Source: Salminus brasiliensis (lineage: Eukaryota > Chordata > Actinopteri > Characiformes > Bryconidae). Taken from it: a stretch of 64,000 nucleotides of DNA. Shown here piece by piece: positions 1 to 13,400 of this stretch. Both the position numbers and the translations under genes were made by a program. The stretch lies in the NCBI RefSeq assembly GCF_030463535.1, contig NC_132888.1, positions 2,921,980 to 2,985,979 on the forward strand, read 5' to 3'. The stretch's first letter is position 1. Every line of letters starts with the position of its first letter. A model generated the notes under the pieces. The model searched no databases and was not told the origin of the DNA. It worked only from the letters and a program-made list of their open reading frames with translations.

Positions 1-421
1 TCTTCTTGTCTTATCATCAAATTTGGACAGACGTCCTGTTCTTGGGAATGTCACTGTTGTGCCTTGTTTTCACTGTGTTCCATGAAAGATGTGGCTACAA
101 AAATGTCAGGACAAGCCTACTAGAACAGAAGAAATGTATTTGGGGTTGATCTGAGGCACTGTAATTGGTGACAGGTGTGTGCTGACTCCAATTGAACATG
201 AGTTTGAATGTAATTGGTTAAATCTGAACACAGCCACACCCCCAGTTATAAAAGGTGGTGCACACTTATGCAACCACATTATCTCAGTTGTTTATTTTTA
301 CTTCACCTTTTGCATTGTAAAGGTTATAAGTCACATTAAAGGTGGAAAAAGTCGCGAAATTATTTGTCTTGCTGTCATTTTTTACATCACAAAAACAGGG
401 TGTGTAGACTTTTTATATCCA

Positions 422-427
<6 letters not shown>
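1..427. mobile_element. Tc1-like transposon end, truncated by window edge
   Basis: The stretch ending near 427 closes with the word GTGTGTAGACTTTTTATATC plus CCACTG, which I recognise as the terminal repeat style of fish Tc1-like elements. The preceding A/T-rich sequence, including a TTATAAAAGGTGGTGCACAC block, also resembles the inner part of such elements. No transposase reading frame is visible here. The left part lies outside the window, so the length is unknown. Family assignment is from memory. Confidence 0.5.

Positions 428-472
<45 letters not shown>
426..472. repeat. (TA)n microsatellite
   Basis: An almost uninterrupted TA dinucleotide run directly follows the Tc1-like terminus, as is common where Tc1 elements use TA targets. 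Confidence 0.9.
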
Positions 473-475
<3 letters not shown>

Positions 476-524
476 GAAGGAAATGAGATGGTCCAAAGAA
501 TCCTTCTATGAACCGTGTAAAAGC

Positions 525-1353
525 AGGCTGTTTATTATGTTGTGTAAAACACACACACACACAAAATCCACTTTTTCCAGCTATTTGACACGATTAAGGT
601 GCAGAGCGCCATCATAAACATCAGCACCGAGTAGGAGGGAAAGAATGACATGACAGAGTTTATAGACCTCCATTAAGCAAGGGTGACGAAATCGCCTGCA
701 GCTCAGAGGTAACCTGTCCTCACGCCCAGAACAATTATCTTACTGGCTGGAATTCAGCCAAATAGGAATCTGCTACACAATTACAACCATCAGCAAGTCA
801 TTAGGACTGAACCTCAAAACAGGGCTTCCAAACAGTGAACTGTAGATCCAACAGGGAGTCACATAACAGGAGCGATGCCCATTGGCTCTCTATTATGCAA
901 ACTGGCTTAAAGCATATCGAGTGTGATCTGGCCTTTTTACTTCCTTTTACTTAAAGTAAGTGGACAGAATGTCTTAAAGGCAGACATTTAGACCCTTAGT
1001 GTCAGTCGTGTTTAGTTAGCAGCTAAAATGTTAAAGCAGTGTGATTAAATACAGTCTCTGGCTTAGATCAATTAATTCCTTAACTATTTCAGATCATCAC
1101 AGACACGCAAAACCCCTGTATCTCCATTTTATGACGCAATGTGAATCTGGCGGTTGTTCTTTACACTGTTTTAGGATTTCATGATGAATGGACCAATAGA
1201 AATTCTCCAAAATGACATTGACTTCCATTGAAAGTATAGCAGGTTTTATCCTTCTGCTGTAAAGTTGCCATTTTATCTATGTGACCACATGAGATTCAGT
1301 CTATGCTGTGTTGAAACAGCTGTGTGTGTGTGTGTGTATGTGTGTCCCCATGG
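525..1353 (-). other. Probable ODR4 3' untranslated region and downstream flank
   Basis: This stretch lies downstream of the ODR4 stop codon on the minus strand and holds no convincing coding sequence. A minus-strand AATAAA hexamer (TTTATT on the plus strand at 531-536) is a candidate polyadenylation signal. That would give a 3' UTR of about 820 bases, part of it (1150-1270) derived from an interspersed repeat. The cleavage site is inferred only. Confidence 0.35.
1150..1270. repeat. Interspersed repeat family D (copy 1)
   Basis: It contains the words GGACCAATAGAAATTCTCCA and CATTGACTTCCATTGAAAG. Closely similar text recurs near 32090-32235, 39690-39815, 45210-45345 and, inverted, 61640-61740. 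Class unknown; a short non-autonomous element is the simplest reading. Confidence 0.6.
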
Positions 1354-1421
1354 TTACTCATTGAGATACAGCAGTGAGGTAGCTGTGGCAAGGAGGGCGA
1401 CGGCTGCTGCCACTGCTACAC
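1354..1421 (-). other. odr4: ODR4 last coding exon: C-terminal membrane anchor
   Basis: This exon encodes 22 residues beginning GVAVAAAVALLATATSLLY and ending in LNE before a TAA stop. It is almost wholly apolar and matches the single tail-anchor segment expected at the ODR4 C-terminus. The acceptor is preceded on the minus strand by a pure (TC)n tract that serves as the polypyrimidine tract. The exon lies about 1.9 kb from the previous coding exon (3335-3457), with transposons in the intervening intron. Confidence 0.9.
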
Positions 1422-1426
1422 CTGAG

Positions 1427-1463
<37 letters not shown>

Positions 1464-1529
1464 ATGAGGAAGTGTGGCATGAACGGGGCTTCAGGAATGC
1501 TAAGAATTTATGATACCACCCCCCCCCCC

Positions 1530-1588
<59 letters not shown>

Positions 1589-4500
1589 GCACACTCTCTC
1601 ATGGAAAAGCCCTGTCATTAGTGAGGCACACAGTGAGTAATACTTTCCCCCACCCCACACAAATTGTGTTCAAATACTGGTCAGATTTATAATCTGGACA
1701 GATCTTGCGCAATCTGCATAAATGTTTGCTTAATTTGACTCATGTGATCGTGAGAACCATTACATAAACATCTATGTAAATCCAGGTTTTCCATTTTTTT
1801 TTGTTTTCTAACCACATAGAAATAATAATATTCAGTAATTAGGATGAGGAGATATACAGCTCTGGAAAAAATAAGAGACCCCTTAATTTATTTTCTTAAA
1901 TGTGCATCTCTACGTGTACGGCAGACATTTCATCAAACAGAGACAAGCTGAATTTACAGACTATGAATGGCATAAAGTCCCAACAGCAATGGAAAAGACT
2001 AGTGTAGAGCCGGCCGAGCAATGAGCGCTGTGATTGGCCGTCGAGGTTATTTCAGCATAGTGATTTCTGAATGCTCTCAAAGTTCAGATATTAGCACTGT
2101 GTTTAAATCTGAATAATAACTTATTTTATTATAATTATTCTAATCATTTCTTTGCATTATTTGAGCAGTTGGTTTTGAGCAGTCGTCATTTCTGCAAATA
2201 AATAAATAAATGCTCTAAATAGCAAATATTTTATTTGGAATTTAGGGGAAATATTGTTCATGGTTTATAAAATACAACGCAAATATTAATTTCCCTTAAA
2301 CACACTTTCTATAAATAGTAAAACCAGAGAAACTGATCATGTAGGGTGGTCTTTTCATTTTTTCTGGAGCTGTATCTGTCGAGTCAGAGGGAGCACATCT
2401 GGCCGCGCTCTCTCTGGCTGGCTAGATGGTGCGTGGCGGTGGCTGGCATTGCATGTATTGGAGGAGACATGCGTCAAGTCCCTCCTAGTGTCGGAAGCAT
2501 TGCTAGGGCTAGAGGGACTTATGATTGGGTGGGTAGTTGGCAGTGTCAAAATAGGCAAATAATATAAATGAAAAATAAATACATTAATAAATAAATAAAA
2601 GAAAAAATGTTTTGTTTGTCTAATGCTACTTCCTCTCAGCAATTTCAAGAGAAACATAAACTTCATTTGTTTATCAAATCTTTGCCCAAATCTTTTTCTC
2701 CAAATTTGCCACTGCCAACTAACCCACCAGTTCGTAGCTCCCCCTAGCACTAGGAGGGTAAGGACCTAACACACGTCTCCTCTGATACACATGAAGCCAG
2801 ACACCACCTCTTTTTTAACAGCCACCGCTCCGGCATCGGATAGGTAAGTGCCGGGTCCCCAGCTCCACCACACCAGCTGATCCCAGCTAACAGACGCCTG
2901 TGCCGGCCAGCATCGCTTAAGAGGGATTGGGGCAGAGAGCGCCATCTACCCACCCGGAGAAAGCACGACCAATTGTGCTCCCTCTGACTCCGGCTGCTGA
3001 TGGCAAAACAGCATCTGAGCAATAAAACATTCCCCTGGGGACAGCTGAAATCTCTTGGGATGCCATAACATTTGCATGGCTCTGTTTTCCTTTTTTTCTA
3101 AACTGTATACAGTAAAAATTTGACACTACCTTTGATCAAAAAGCTGAAAAGGATGTTTCACCTTTAACTTCATGACTTTTTGAGATGAGACTTTTTTTCC
3201 ACTATTAACTAACTATTCACACTACCAGAGACTTTGACCAGGGGTGCCCAAACTTTTGCATGCCACCGTATATGGGTTCAGCTTTCTGTACGAGGTTCTG
3301 CCGATTAGTTTGCTGAGGTCAGAAAACCACGTACCAGCGTAGTAGCGTGAAGCGCTCTGCTTCTCCACCGGTTCAGTGGAGGATGCTGGTGGCACTTGCT
3401 GAGGGGCTTCATCATCACATCCTTCCTCCCTTTCAAGAACAGACGTAGAGCGGCATGCTGAAACAAACACAGCACTCATCACTAAAGCTCCACTGCTTCT
3501 GTCTTTCACTTTAACAGTGGGTGAATTCTCTGAAGCCTGAGGCTAATACATACACATATATCCCTACTTTAATAATTACACTGGAATTTCAGTCTGCTTA
3601 ATGCAGGGAAATCACACATCCGCTCAAACTGGTTTAAAGCAGAATCAGCAGTAACATCATTCATCAGTAAGCATCCATTCATCCAATCATTCATCACTAG
3701 TACTGTTTTGTTGTTGTTTTTAAAGGTTCTTCCTGGAACAAAAGGTGGTTCTACCATGAGTGCAAGTTATCATATCCTCTATAGAGGCACATTGAGCTGA
3801 CTGTGTGCTGCTGTGTTTTCTATTCCTGTACTTCCTCAACATTAAACTATGCACAAAGCTGTCTATACTGTCACTACTGAGTTCAGACACTAGTGGAACG
3901 GGTCAGATCTGTGACGTACTGTATTTTAATTATTCAAACTGGTGATTTAGTCATTTGTGGCCTAAACTATATTTGTTATAGTTATAGCATAGTTAAAATA
4001 AATGCAACATCAGCCGCCTTCTAAACCCTGCACTGCAGATGAGGTAGTGGTGGCTCAGCGGTTAGAGCTCTGAGCTATTGATGACAGCGTTGTGGGTTTG
4101 ATACCCGGGCTCGGCAAGCTGCCACAGCTGGGCCCTCGAGCAAGGCCCTTCACCCTCTCTGCTCCCCGGGTGCTGGAGTTGGCTGCCCACCGAACTGGAT
4201 ATGTGTGCTCACCTTTAGGTAGGCTGCATTTCTCGGCCGCTGCATCATAGAAGGCCATAGTAGGACGCTTTGTATACAGCCCAGAAATGCAGTCTTTCCA
4301 ACCCTCGGTTAGCCTCAACTGGACTAGTCGATTCTGACTGGGGTGTATACATGGATGTATTCTAATCTGATGGAACTGCTAGTCAGATTATTAACGGATT
4401 ATCAGGCTGCATGTGAACGTGATTAGTGTTGATGAATAAAACCAGATATCTAAAGACATCTAAAGCTTCCATAGAAAGTTATTCCACAAAATTCCACCAA

Positions 4501-7500
4501 ATATGATCACTCTGCCTGATGTCTAAGACACTATCTATATTGTCTGCATAATTAAATAGTAAACAAGCGTGGGTTTGGTGGGAAACCTGAGTCAGAATAG
4601 TTCACAGTTACGGTGAATGGAAACAGACGTCTGAAGACATCTAAAAAGTATTACAGCAATGGTTTTGAGGACACGGCCTGATGCCTGAGACACCGTTTTA
4701 CCAGAGGTCTCAACATTCATGGTGCAGAGACACATGCAAGGCATTTAAGGCAACACAGTCCCCAAAGTCATTTCTTTAATCACAGTTATCAGTAATTGTA
4801 CAGTAATTTATCCAATCAGCCTTTTTACCCATTTTCCAAACCAGGTGTTGATCTGAGGAGAACTCTAAATAATACTAGACTGCATGAGGAGATGTTCTAA
4901 TGATGAACACTTTCTGTAGGAGTGATATTATTATTAGTGTTTATTATAATATCAGTGTTTTACTGAGCAGGTAAGCAGCTCTTCAGCCTCTTTTTCACAG
5001 GGGACTACACGTTTTGCACAGTACTGTACTTTTAAAGGTTCTAATAGAATCAAAAGTGGTTCTTCTGTGACTGTATGCATTACCCTGGGCCTCCACGCTC
5101 GTGTCTATGTCCCCCTCTGCTGAATCCCAATCCAGCATCTCTTTAAGCCGCTCAGCCACGTCTGCTGGAGTCTCGTCTGGGAACATGTAGTCACACAAAG
5201 TGAGGCCGGAGCCGGACAGGGGGGCAAACACTCTCCGGGGAAGGTCCTGCTGCTCACTGTCAAGATCTGCTGAGACAAATACAGAATAAATGGAAAGTTA
5301 ACATTTTCACCCTTAAAACATATACATTCATTTCTTAAAGAAGATGATCTCTACACTATATGGACAAAAGTATTGGGACGCCTGCTCATTCATTGTTTCT
5401 TCTGAAGTCAAGGGTATTAAAAAGAGTTTATCCTGCTTTTGTTGGAGTAATTGTCTCCATAAAGGCTTTCTACTAGATTTTGGAGCAGCATTGCTGTGAG
5501 GATTTGATTGCATTCAATGACAAGAGTGTTAGTGAGGTCAGGATGTTGGATGATGATCACCACCCCACCTCATCATCCCCACCTCCACAACTCATCCCAA
5601 AAGTTTTGGATGGAGGTCCACAGCTCAATGCCCCCCTCTAGCCCACACCTGGCATTAGGCAGCATGGTAACAATAGGCTCACATTGATCTGCTCCAGAGA
5701 GTCCTATTCTATACCTTAAACTAGCCGAATGCATTCGTTACATGGGGTGTCCACAAACATTTGGACAGATAGTGTAACTTGGTTCAATTTATGCTACAAA
5801 TATCAGCGCATTATTGTTTAAGGCCTCTTATCTGCCACAGTTAACGTCTGATAATCAGCAATACTGAGGACCGTACAATTGCAAATGCCAATGGCGCCAT
5901 CTAGTGAGCAGTTTCAGATAGTTAATCTTAAGTTCTTAAATTTCTTTTGTGACTTTTGAAGATCACCTCCTTCATTCATTTGCAGATCCTCCAGAAGCAT
6001 CTCCACTCGATTTGAAACTGTGCTCACAATGTCCCTCTTGATGGCCTGTAGAAGACAAAATGAAAATCAACAGTAATAAACTAGTAATAAACAGACACAG
6101 AAACACTGAAGGCATACAGTCATATGCAAAAGTGTGGCACTCCTGGTCAAAATATGCACCGTAAATATAAAATTATGTTTTTATGAAATATAAGAAAATC
6201 TACAAATATAAACCTGAATATAACTTTATTTCTATAAACATTGTATGATCTTTGTATACACCATATTTTATGTTTTATTTATATACACACATAAAATAAT
6301 ATATTTGTATTATTTCTAATTATACAGCGTGTTAAATTCAGTAATTGTGTACTAGAATTTGTAGAAATGTGTCTCTACAGAGGACGTGACTCATTTACAC
6401 TTACAACATCAACAATACATATGATTTGACCAGGGGTTTCCAAACTTTTGCATTAGGCTGTATTTATTTCATACATAGCCATATCTGCATCATTCCACCC
6501 GTCATTACCCCTAGGCCACCTTTGGTCTCCTTCTGTGAGCTGGAACTACTTTTTTGGTGGAAGTATCTACAGCAGTGATGTTACTCACTAATAGTTATGC
6601 GACCAAGAACACTATTTTTAAAACATACACTATATGTCCAAATGTTTGTGGACACCCCTTCTAATGAATGTGTTCTGCTACTTTACGTTGCATCCATTGC
6701 TGAGACAGATGTGCCAATGCACACACATACAGCTTGTCTAGTCCCTGTAGAGAAGTACTGCCAATAGAATAGGACTCTCTGGAGCAGATCAACATCATGA
6801 AGCTATCGGTACCATGCTGTCTAATGCCAAGCATGGGCTAGAGGGGTATAAAGCCCCCCAGCATTGAGCTGTGGAGCCGTGGAAGAACCGTGTTCTCTGG
6901 AAAGATGGTGGTGGAGCTCCATCCAGTACATTTAGACTTAGGATGAGGAGTTGGGGAGTTGGGGGTGATGAGGTGCGGTGGTGATCATCATCCCACATCC
7001 TGACCTCCCTAACGCTCTTGTTAACTAAATGCAATCAAATTCTCACAGCAATGCTCCTCCAAAATCTAGTAGAAAGCCTTCTACCCTGGACAGTAGAGAC
7101 AGTTACTCTAACAAAAGCAGGATCATTTTCTTTCAATACCCTGGATTTCAGAAGAAACGATAAATAAGCAGGTGTCCCAATACTTTTGTCCGTATATTGG
7201 AGAACAGTACAGGTAGAATACTGGGTGAAAAAGACAGATATCGTTCTTCTCGTACCTGTGCGGCGTGTCTGGTCCTGGGTTTGTTGCTGTGGATGTATGC
7301 TCTGCAGTGAACGACCCCTCTCACAGACACCGACTTACTGCAGGCCTGGACCACAGCACTGCACCTCTGCCCCGCCTCCGGGTTCTCCTGTAGCACCCAT
7401 TTACACACAGGATCAAGCACAGATACTCGTCACACAATCCCACACCTAAAAGCCCCAGAATTGCAAAGAAAAGATCTTTAGGAAGATTTAGCAGACCCTG

Positions 7501-10434
7501 GATGGGGGGGGGGTGCACTGTTCTACTGTGCAGCGACACCAGCAACAAAAATATCACCTTCATGGAAAAGTCATCAGAAGAACAGCTCACCCCAAATCTC
7601 ATTTCTGATAAAGATTAAATAAAACTCTTTGGCTGCTCCGGTGTGAGCAAGGGTGCAGAAGGGTGCGTCTGATGGCCCGACTTGCTGGGTCAGGTACTTG
7701 TGTGTTCCACTCACCTCTGAGACCAGGAGCTGTGCTCGAAGTGTCGGCTGCTGACTCGTCTTTGTGTTCTTTCTCTACAGTGAAAAACCAGAGAATCATC
7801 GGCAAAAAAAAAGGAAAAGACCCTCACTTAAAAGACTAGTTCCCTCAGACAGAGATTAAGCCTAGTCTAGCCCTGGACTAGACAGCATATAGAATTTTCC
7901 ATTTATATTGTTGCCGTCACTTGGACAAAAGTATTGGGACACCTACTTCATTCATTTATCTTCTGAAATTAAGGGTATCAAAAAGGAGGAGTTGCTCCTG
8001 CTATTGTTGGAGTAACTGTCTCTACTGTCCAGGGAAGAAGAAGGCTAGATGTTGGAGGAGCACTGCTGTGAGGATTTGATTGCATTCAGCAACAACAGAG
8101 TTAATAAGCACAGGATGTGGGACCTCATCATTCCCAACTCCCCAATTCATCCTAAACATACTGAATGGAGCTCCATCATCATCATTCCAGAGACAGCTCC
8201 ACAGCTCAATGCTGGGGGGGCTTAATACCCCTCTACTAGCCCACACCTGGCATTAGGCAGCATGGTGCCAATAGTTCCATGTTTATCTGCTCCAGAGAGT
8301 CCTATTCTACTAGCAGTACATCTCTTCAGGGACTAGACAAGCTGTTTGTGTTTTTCAGCAATTGGTGCAACTTAAAATAGCTGAATGCATTCATTAGAAG
8401 GGGTGTCCACAAACTTTTGGATATAGTGTACTTTAGTTCATACAGTCATACACCTCTGCACGGTTTGAGAAGAATGTGTGATGGTTTAGTCACCAGGCTA
8501 TGATGGGGTAAAAGCTTCATACAGAAGATTGTGAAACGGTCCTCACCGATCCGCTCAGCAGCTCCGAGTCGTCTGATGCTGGCCTGCCGTTAATGAGACA
8601 AAGGCCAGCCTCAATCTGTTTAGCCCACCTCCTCAGTCCATCCTGTAACACAGCACACTAAAATGACTACCCATGATCATAATGTACTGATTATAATTAA
8701 CACCTAAACATGCATGAACCCAGCTGCTCACAGACACTGAGAGAGCTCAGAGCAACCCTACCTTTATACACTTCACTGAGGATGAGGAGTCGGTCACAGG
8801 GATCTGCAGGTCCACTTTGACAGAGCAGGTCAGCACAGGCCAGGAGGAAGAGATGCCAGACTGATATTTCCAGTCTGCAGGCTTTGCTGAACACTGAAGA
8901 GGAGAGGTCAGAAGTAAAGGCAGGGTCACAAATGACCTCTATTGTGCTTTTAATCAATAATTACATTAAATTATTAATTCTGGTCCTAATAGAAAGTCTA
9001 GGTCAGACTGATGATCTATTATAAAGAGCAGAATTGTTCACAGCTCTGCTCCTATAATAACAAATCCCACTGTCCTCCTAAGCTAAACACATCCCACATC
9101 ATTCAATTCGGTCCAATTCAGATTTATTTAAATAGGCTTTTCACGATGAACGTTGTCACAAAGCAGCTTCACAGAGATCCGGGTTCGAGCCTCTTTTGAG
9201 CAAGCGAGTGGCATTTATCTTATATATCTTAAGCAGATACTTCAATAAGTTTAGCTATCTGGTCGAGGAACAAAAAGAAAAAACAATCCTTTACCTTCGG
9301 GTCTTTCACGTCAAAGGTTCTGCAGACGGCTCTGAGTTCAGTACATTAAGGAGTTTAATTAACAGCAATAAGGTACTGTAACATACTGTAAGCGAGAGGA
9401 GCACAGGGTAGGTGTTTCTAATAAAGTGGCCAGTGAGTGGAAGCATGTGGTAGGTGTTTCTAATAAAGTGGCCAGTAACGAAGCACAACACAGGTATTTC
9501 TAATAAAGTGGCCAGTGAGTGGAAGCACATGGTAGGTGTTTCTAATAAAGTGGCCAGTGAGTGGAAGCACAAGGTTGGTGTTTCTAATAAAGTGGCCAGT
9601 GAGTGGAAGCACAAGGCTGGTGTTTCTAATAAAGTGGCCAGTGAGTGGAAGCACATGGTAGGTGTTTCTAATAAAGTGGCCAGTGAGTGGAAGCACACGG
9701 TAGGTGTTTCTAATAAAGTGGCCAGTGAGTGGAAGCACAAGGTAGGTGTTTCTAATAAAGTGGCCAGTGAGTGGAAGCACACTGTTGGTGTTTCTAATAA
9801 AGTGGCCAACGGAGAAGCACAATGTTGGTGTTTCTAATAAAGTGGCCAGTGAGTGGAAGCACAAGGTAGGTGTTTCTAATAAAGTGGCCAGTGAGTGGAA
9901 GCACAAGGTAGGTGTTTCTAATAAAGTGGCCAGTGAGTGGAAGCACACAGTTGGTGTTTCTAATAAAGTGGCCAGTGAGTGGAAGCACAAAGTAGGTGTT
10001 TCTAATAAAGTGACCAGTGAGTGGAAGCACAGGGTAGGTGTTTCTAATAAAGTGGCCAGTGAGTGGAAGCACATGGTAGGCGTTTCTAATAAAGTGGCCA
10101 GTGAGTGGAAGCACAAGGTTGGTGTTTCTAATAAAGTGGCCAACGGAGAAGCACAATGTTGGTGTTTCTAATACAGTGGCCAGTGAGTGGAAGTATATGG
10201 TAGGTGTTTCTAATAAAGTGGCCAGTGAGTGGAAGCACAAGGTTGGGGTCCAGAAGAGATCCAGTGTTAAGTGTAAACTCACAGTAGGACAATAATCAGG
10301 AGTTCTAGATAATAAAGGATACTTCCTTGTTTTGGAGCAGATGTGCAGTGTGATGCGGTCAGTCACATCATCCTCCGACAGATCCCACAACCTGCTCTTA
10401 GAGATGTACTTATCTACTGCAAAGATAATCTGAA

Positions 10435-10465
<31 letters not shown>

Positions 10466-13400
10466 GACAGACAGACAGACAGGCAGACGCCTTTTATCAT
10501 TGCAGGGAGATCACTGGTCTATACTAGTTGCAACTTAGCAGAAGCAAGGTAGGTGTTTCTAATAAAGTGGCCACTTAGTAGAAGCACAAAGTATGTGTCC
10601 AAATGTTTGTGGACACCCCTTCTAATGGATGCATGCATTCAGCTACTTTAAGTTGCAACCATTGCTCACACAGATGTGCAAATGCACACACACAGCTTAT
10701 CTAGTCCCTGTAGAGAAGTACTACCAATAGAATAGGACTCTCTGGAGCAGAGCAACATTAACCTATTGGCTCCATGCTGCCTAATAATGTCAGGCGTGGG
10801 CTAGTAGAGGGGTATAAAGCCCCCCAGCATTGAGCTGTGGAGCAGTGGAAGAACTGTGTTTTCTGGTATGATGGTGGTGGAGCTCCATCCAGTACTTTGG
10901 GGATGAGGTGGGGTTGGTGATGATCATCCAACATCCTGACCTCACTAACCTATTATTCTAAATCTATTAGAAAGCCTTCTTTCCTAGACAGTAGAGACAG
11001 TTACTCCAACAACAAAAGCATGATCACCTCTCTTTTAATGCCCTCGATTTCAGAAGAAACCATGAACGAGCAGGTGTCCCAAAACAGTGTAGGAATAGTG
11101 TGTATACACATAGTGTGTTTCTAATAAAGTGGCCAGTGAGGAACTATATCCAGATTCATACTCACCTTTTTCAGTGTGTTCTGCGCTTCCTTCGACAGCT
11201 CAGGAGGGGTGATCAGAAAAATGCCAAGTACACACACGCCTCCGGGCAACATCCGAGAAACCTGAGGGGACCCAAGCGCCGTTAAACCAACTAGCATACA
11301 GACACAACACAGACGGCTGCAGCCCTCCGAGCGCACCCACCTGCCGAGCATGCTCAGCGACCCACTCCGCATCAATATCGTCCAGGGGGCTCGAAGCTCT
11401 CCGGCCCGCGGGGCTCCCCTCGCTCTCGTTGTGAGGGGTTTTCACCGCCAGCACCACAAAGTCTTTCTGTGCTGAGGACTGAAGATAAAGAGGGAAGCTA
11501 TGAGTTAAACACAAAAAGGTCACTCTTGGTCTACACCATGATTATTATATCATGATTATGATCAGAGCAGTTTAACAGTATTGATGGTTTGGTAACTTTT
11601 ATCAATAATTTATCAATAGTTCTGATCAGAGGAGGACGGGTCGGGTCCCCCTTGTGAGTCTTGGTTCCTCCCAAGGTTTCTTCCTCCAGCTCTGAGGGAG
11701 GTTCTCCTTGCCACTGTCACCGTTGGGGTCTGCTCACTGGGGGTCTTTGATCCTTCATGTCTTCTTATGTTATTTCTTTTTATTCTGTCTTTCACTAATT
11801 ACTAATTATGTAAAGCTGCTTTGTGACGACAACAGTTGACTCTTACAGTCAGAAACAAGGCCTTCGAGGTCACATTCTTAACCTCAGATATCTTCATATT
11901 CTTATGTGCTCTTATGTCTTTATTTATATTTCCCCTAATGCTGTATTCTGAGATCTGTGAAATTGATTGGCTGATCACACACTAAGGTGTGTTACCCAGT
12001 AGCTACAGGGACTACAGGGCTATTCTCTGGGAACAGAGTTTCGGCCTTTAAAGCTCTGATAACTCAAGCACCAATCAAGCACCAACCGCTGGCCTACAAA
12101 GCCAAGACTGGACCAGCCAGCCCCTCCGTACTTGATGGCGATGGTCCAAAGCTGATCCGCACCAAGAGCCCTTCCAGCTTCAAGTACGGCTCGGCTCGAC
12201 CCGCCATCCTTTAAGATCCACGGAAGACGAGCGTCCAGACTTTTTACTGTCCTGCACCGAAGTGGTGGAACGAACTTCCCCTGGGTGTCCGAACAGCAGA
12301 GTCCAACACTCGCTGTCTTCAAACCCAGACTGAAGACCCTCCTCTTCTGAGAGGACTTGGGTGAAGGGTTGACTTGTGTTTAGTAGAGTGTAAGATTAGA
12401 GGATTTATTGACAATAATCAATAACCACAAGTTGCCACATGAAACTAGACTTGTCTGGGTCTATCCCACCCATGCCACAAACTGAAACAACTGTGGATAC
12501 ACTATATGGACAAAAGTATTGGGACACCTGCTCATTCCTTCATGTGTTTCTTCTGAAATCAAAGCTATTAAAAAGAGTTTCTCCTGCTTTTGTTGGAGTA
12601 ACTGTCTCTACTGTCCAGAGAAGAAGAAGAAGGCTTTCTACTAGAACTTGGAGGAGCATTGCTGTGAAGATTTGATTGCATTCAGTGACAAGAGCATTAG
12701 TGAGGTCAGAATGTTGGATGAGGATCTCCACCCCACCTCATCCCAAAAGTACTGGCCACAGTTCTTCCACTGCACCACAGTTCCTCAATGCTGGGGGGGC
12801 TTTATACCCCTCTAGCCCACGCCTGGCGTTAGGCAGCATGGTGCCAATAGGGTAATGATGTTTATCTGCTCCAGAGAGTCTTATTTTATTGGCAGTTCTG
12901 TTCTAAAGGTGTGTGTGTGTGAACATTTGCACATCTGTGCACATCAGCAATGGGTGCAACCTAAAGTGGCTGAATGCATTAATTAGAAGGGGTGTCCACA
13001 AACATTTGGACATATAGTGCATATTATAAATGGAACTGTGAAACACTCTTTATTATGCCCTGATTCCCGACCAGTTTCTAGGGTAAAGGTTAGCATGTGC
13101 TGCCCTTGAGACACATGAAGCTCCGCCCCATTTTTTCCCAACTACTAGTTTTTATTATTGTCTTATGGCTTTCATTGTCAATGCACACCAATTAGCCATA
13201 ACATTAGAACCTGCCTGATTGGAGGTGTTCTGACCCAGTCGTTTATCTAGAACCTCACAGTTTGGTTCTGGTCAAAGTGTCTCAGATTCTCACGCTTGAC
13301 CATTTTTCCTGCTTCAGCATCTTCATCACCTTCAAGAACTGACCGTTCACTCGCTGCCTAATGTATCCACCCCTTGACAGGAGCCGCTGTAGATCTCCTG

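Noticed and set aside
1354..1602. 82-codon frame with Val/Cys and Ser/Leu repeats
   Set aside because: The repeats are translated microsatellites; only the final 22 codons are the ODR4 membrane-anchor exon.
4051..4120. Possible tRNA gene
   Set aside because: A- and B-box-like words are present, but no cloverleaf stems form and the text runs into a SINE body.
9400..10245. CRISPR-like regular repeat array
   Set aside because: Units are contiguous tandem repeats without unique spacers, and the DNA is from a vertebrate.
9306..10456. Long overlapping open frames (up to 227 codons) on both strands
   Set aside because: They are produced by the 42-bp minisatellite, whose unit length is a multiple of three; the peptides are pure repeats. 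Only the ODR4 exon at 10323-10429 is real.
11200..11523. 107-codon minus-strand frame as a separate small gene
   Set aside because: Only the part 11341-11478 is coding, as an ODR4 exon; the rest is intron read-through beyond a GTGGGT donor.
12020..12322. 100-codon minus-strand frame as a gene
   Set aside because: It is the antisense of a truncated LINE 3' end.
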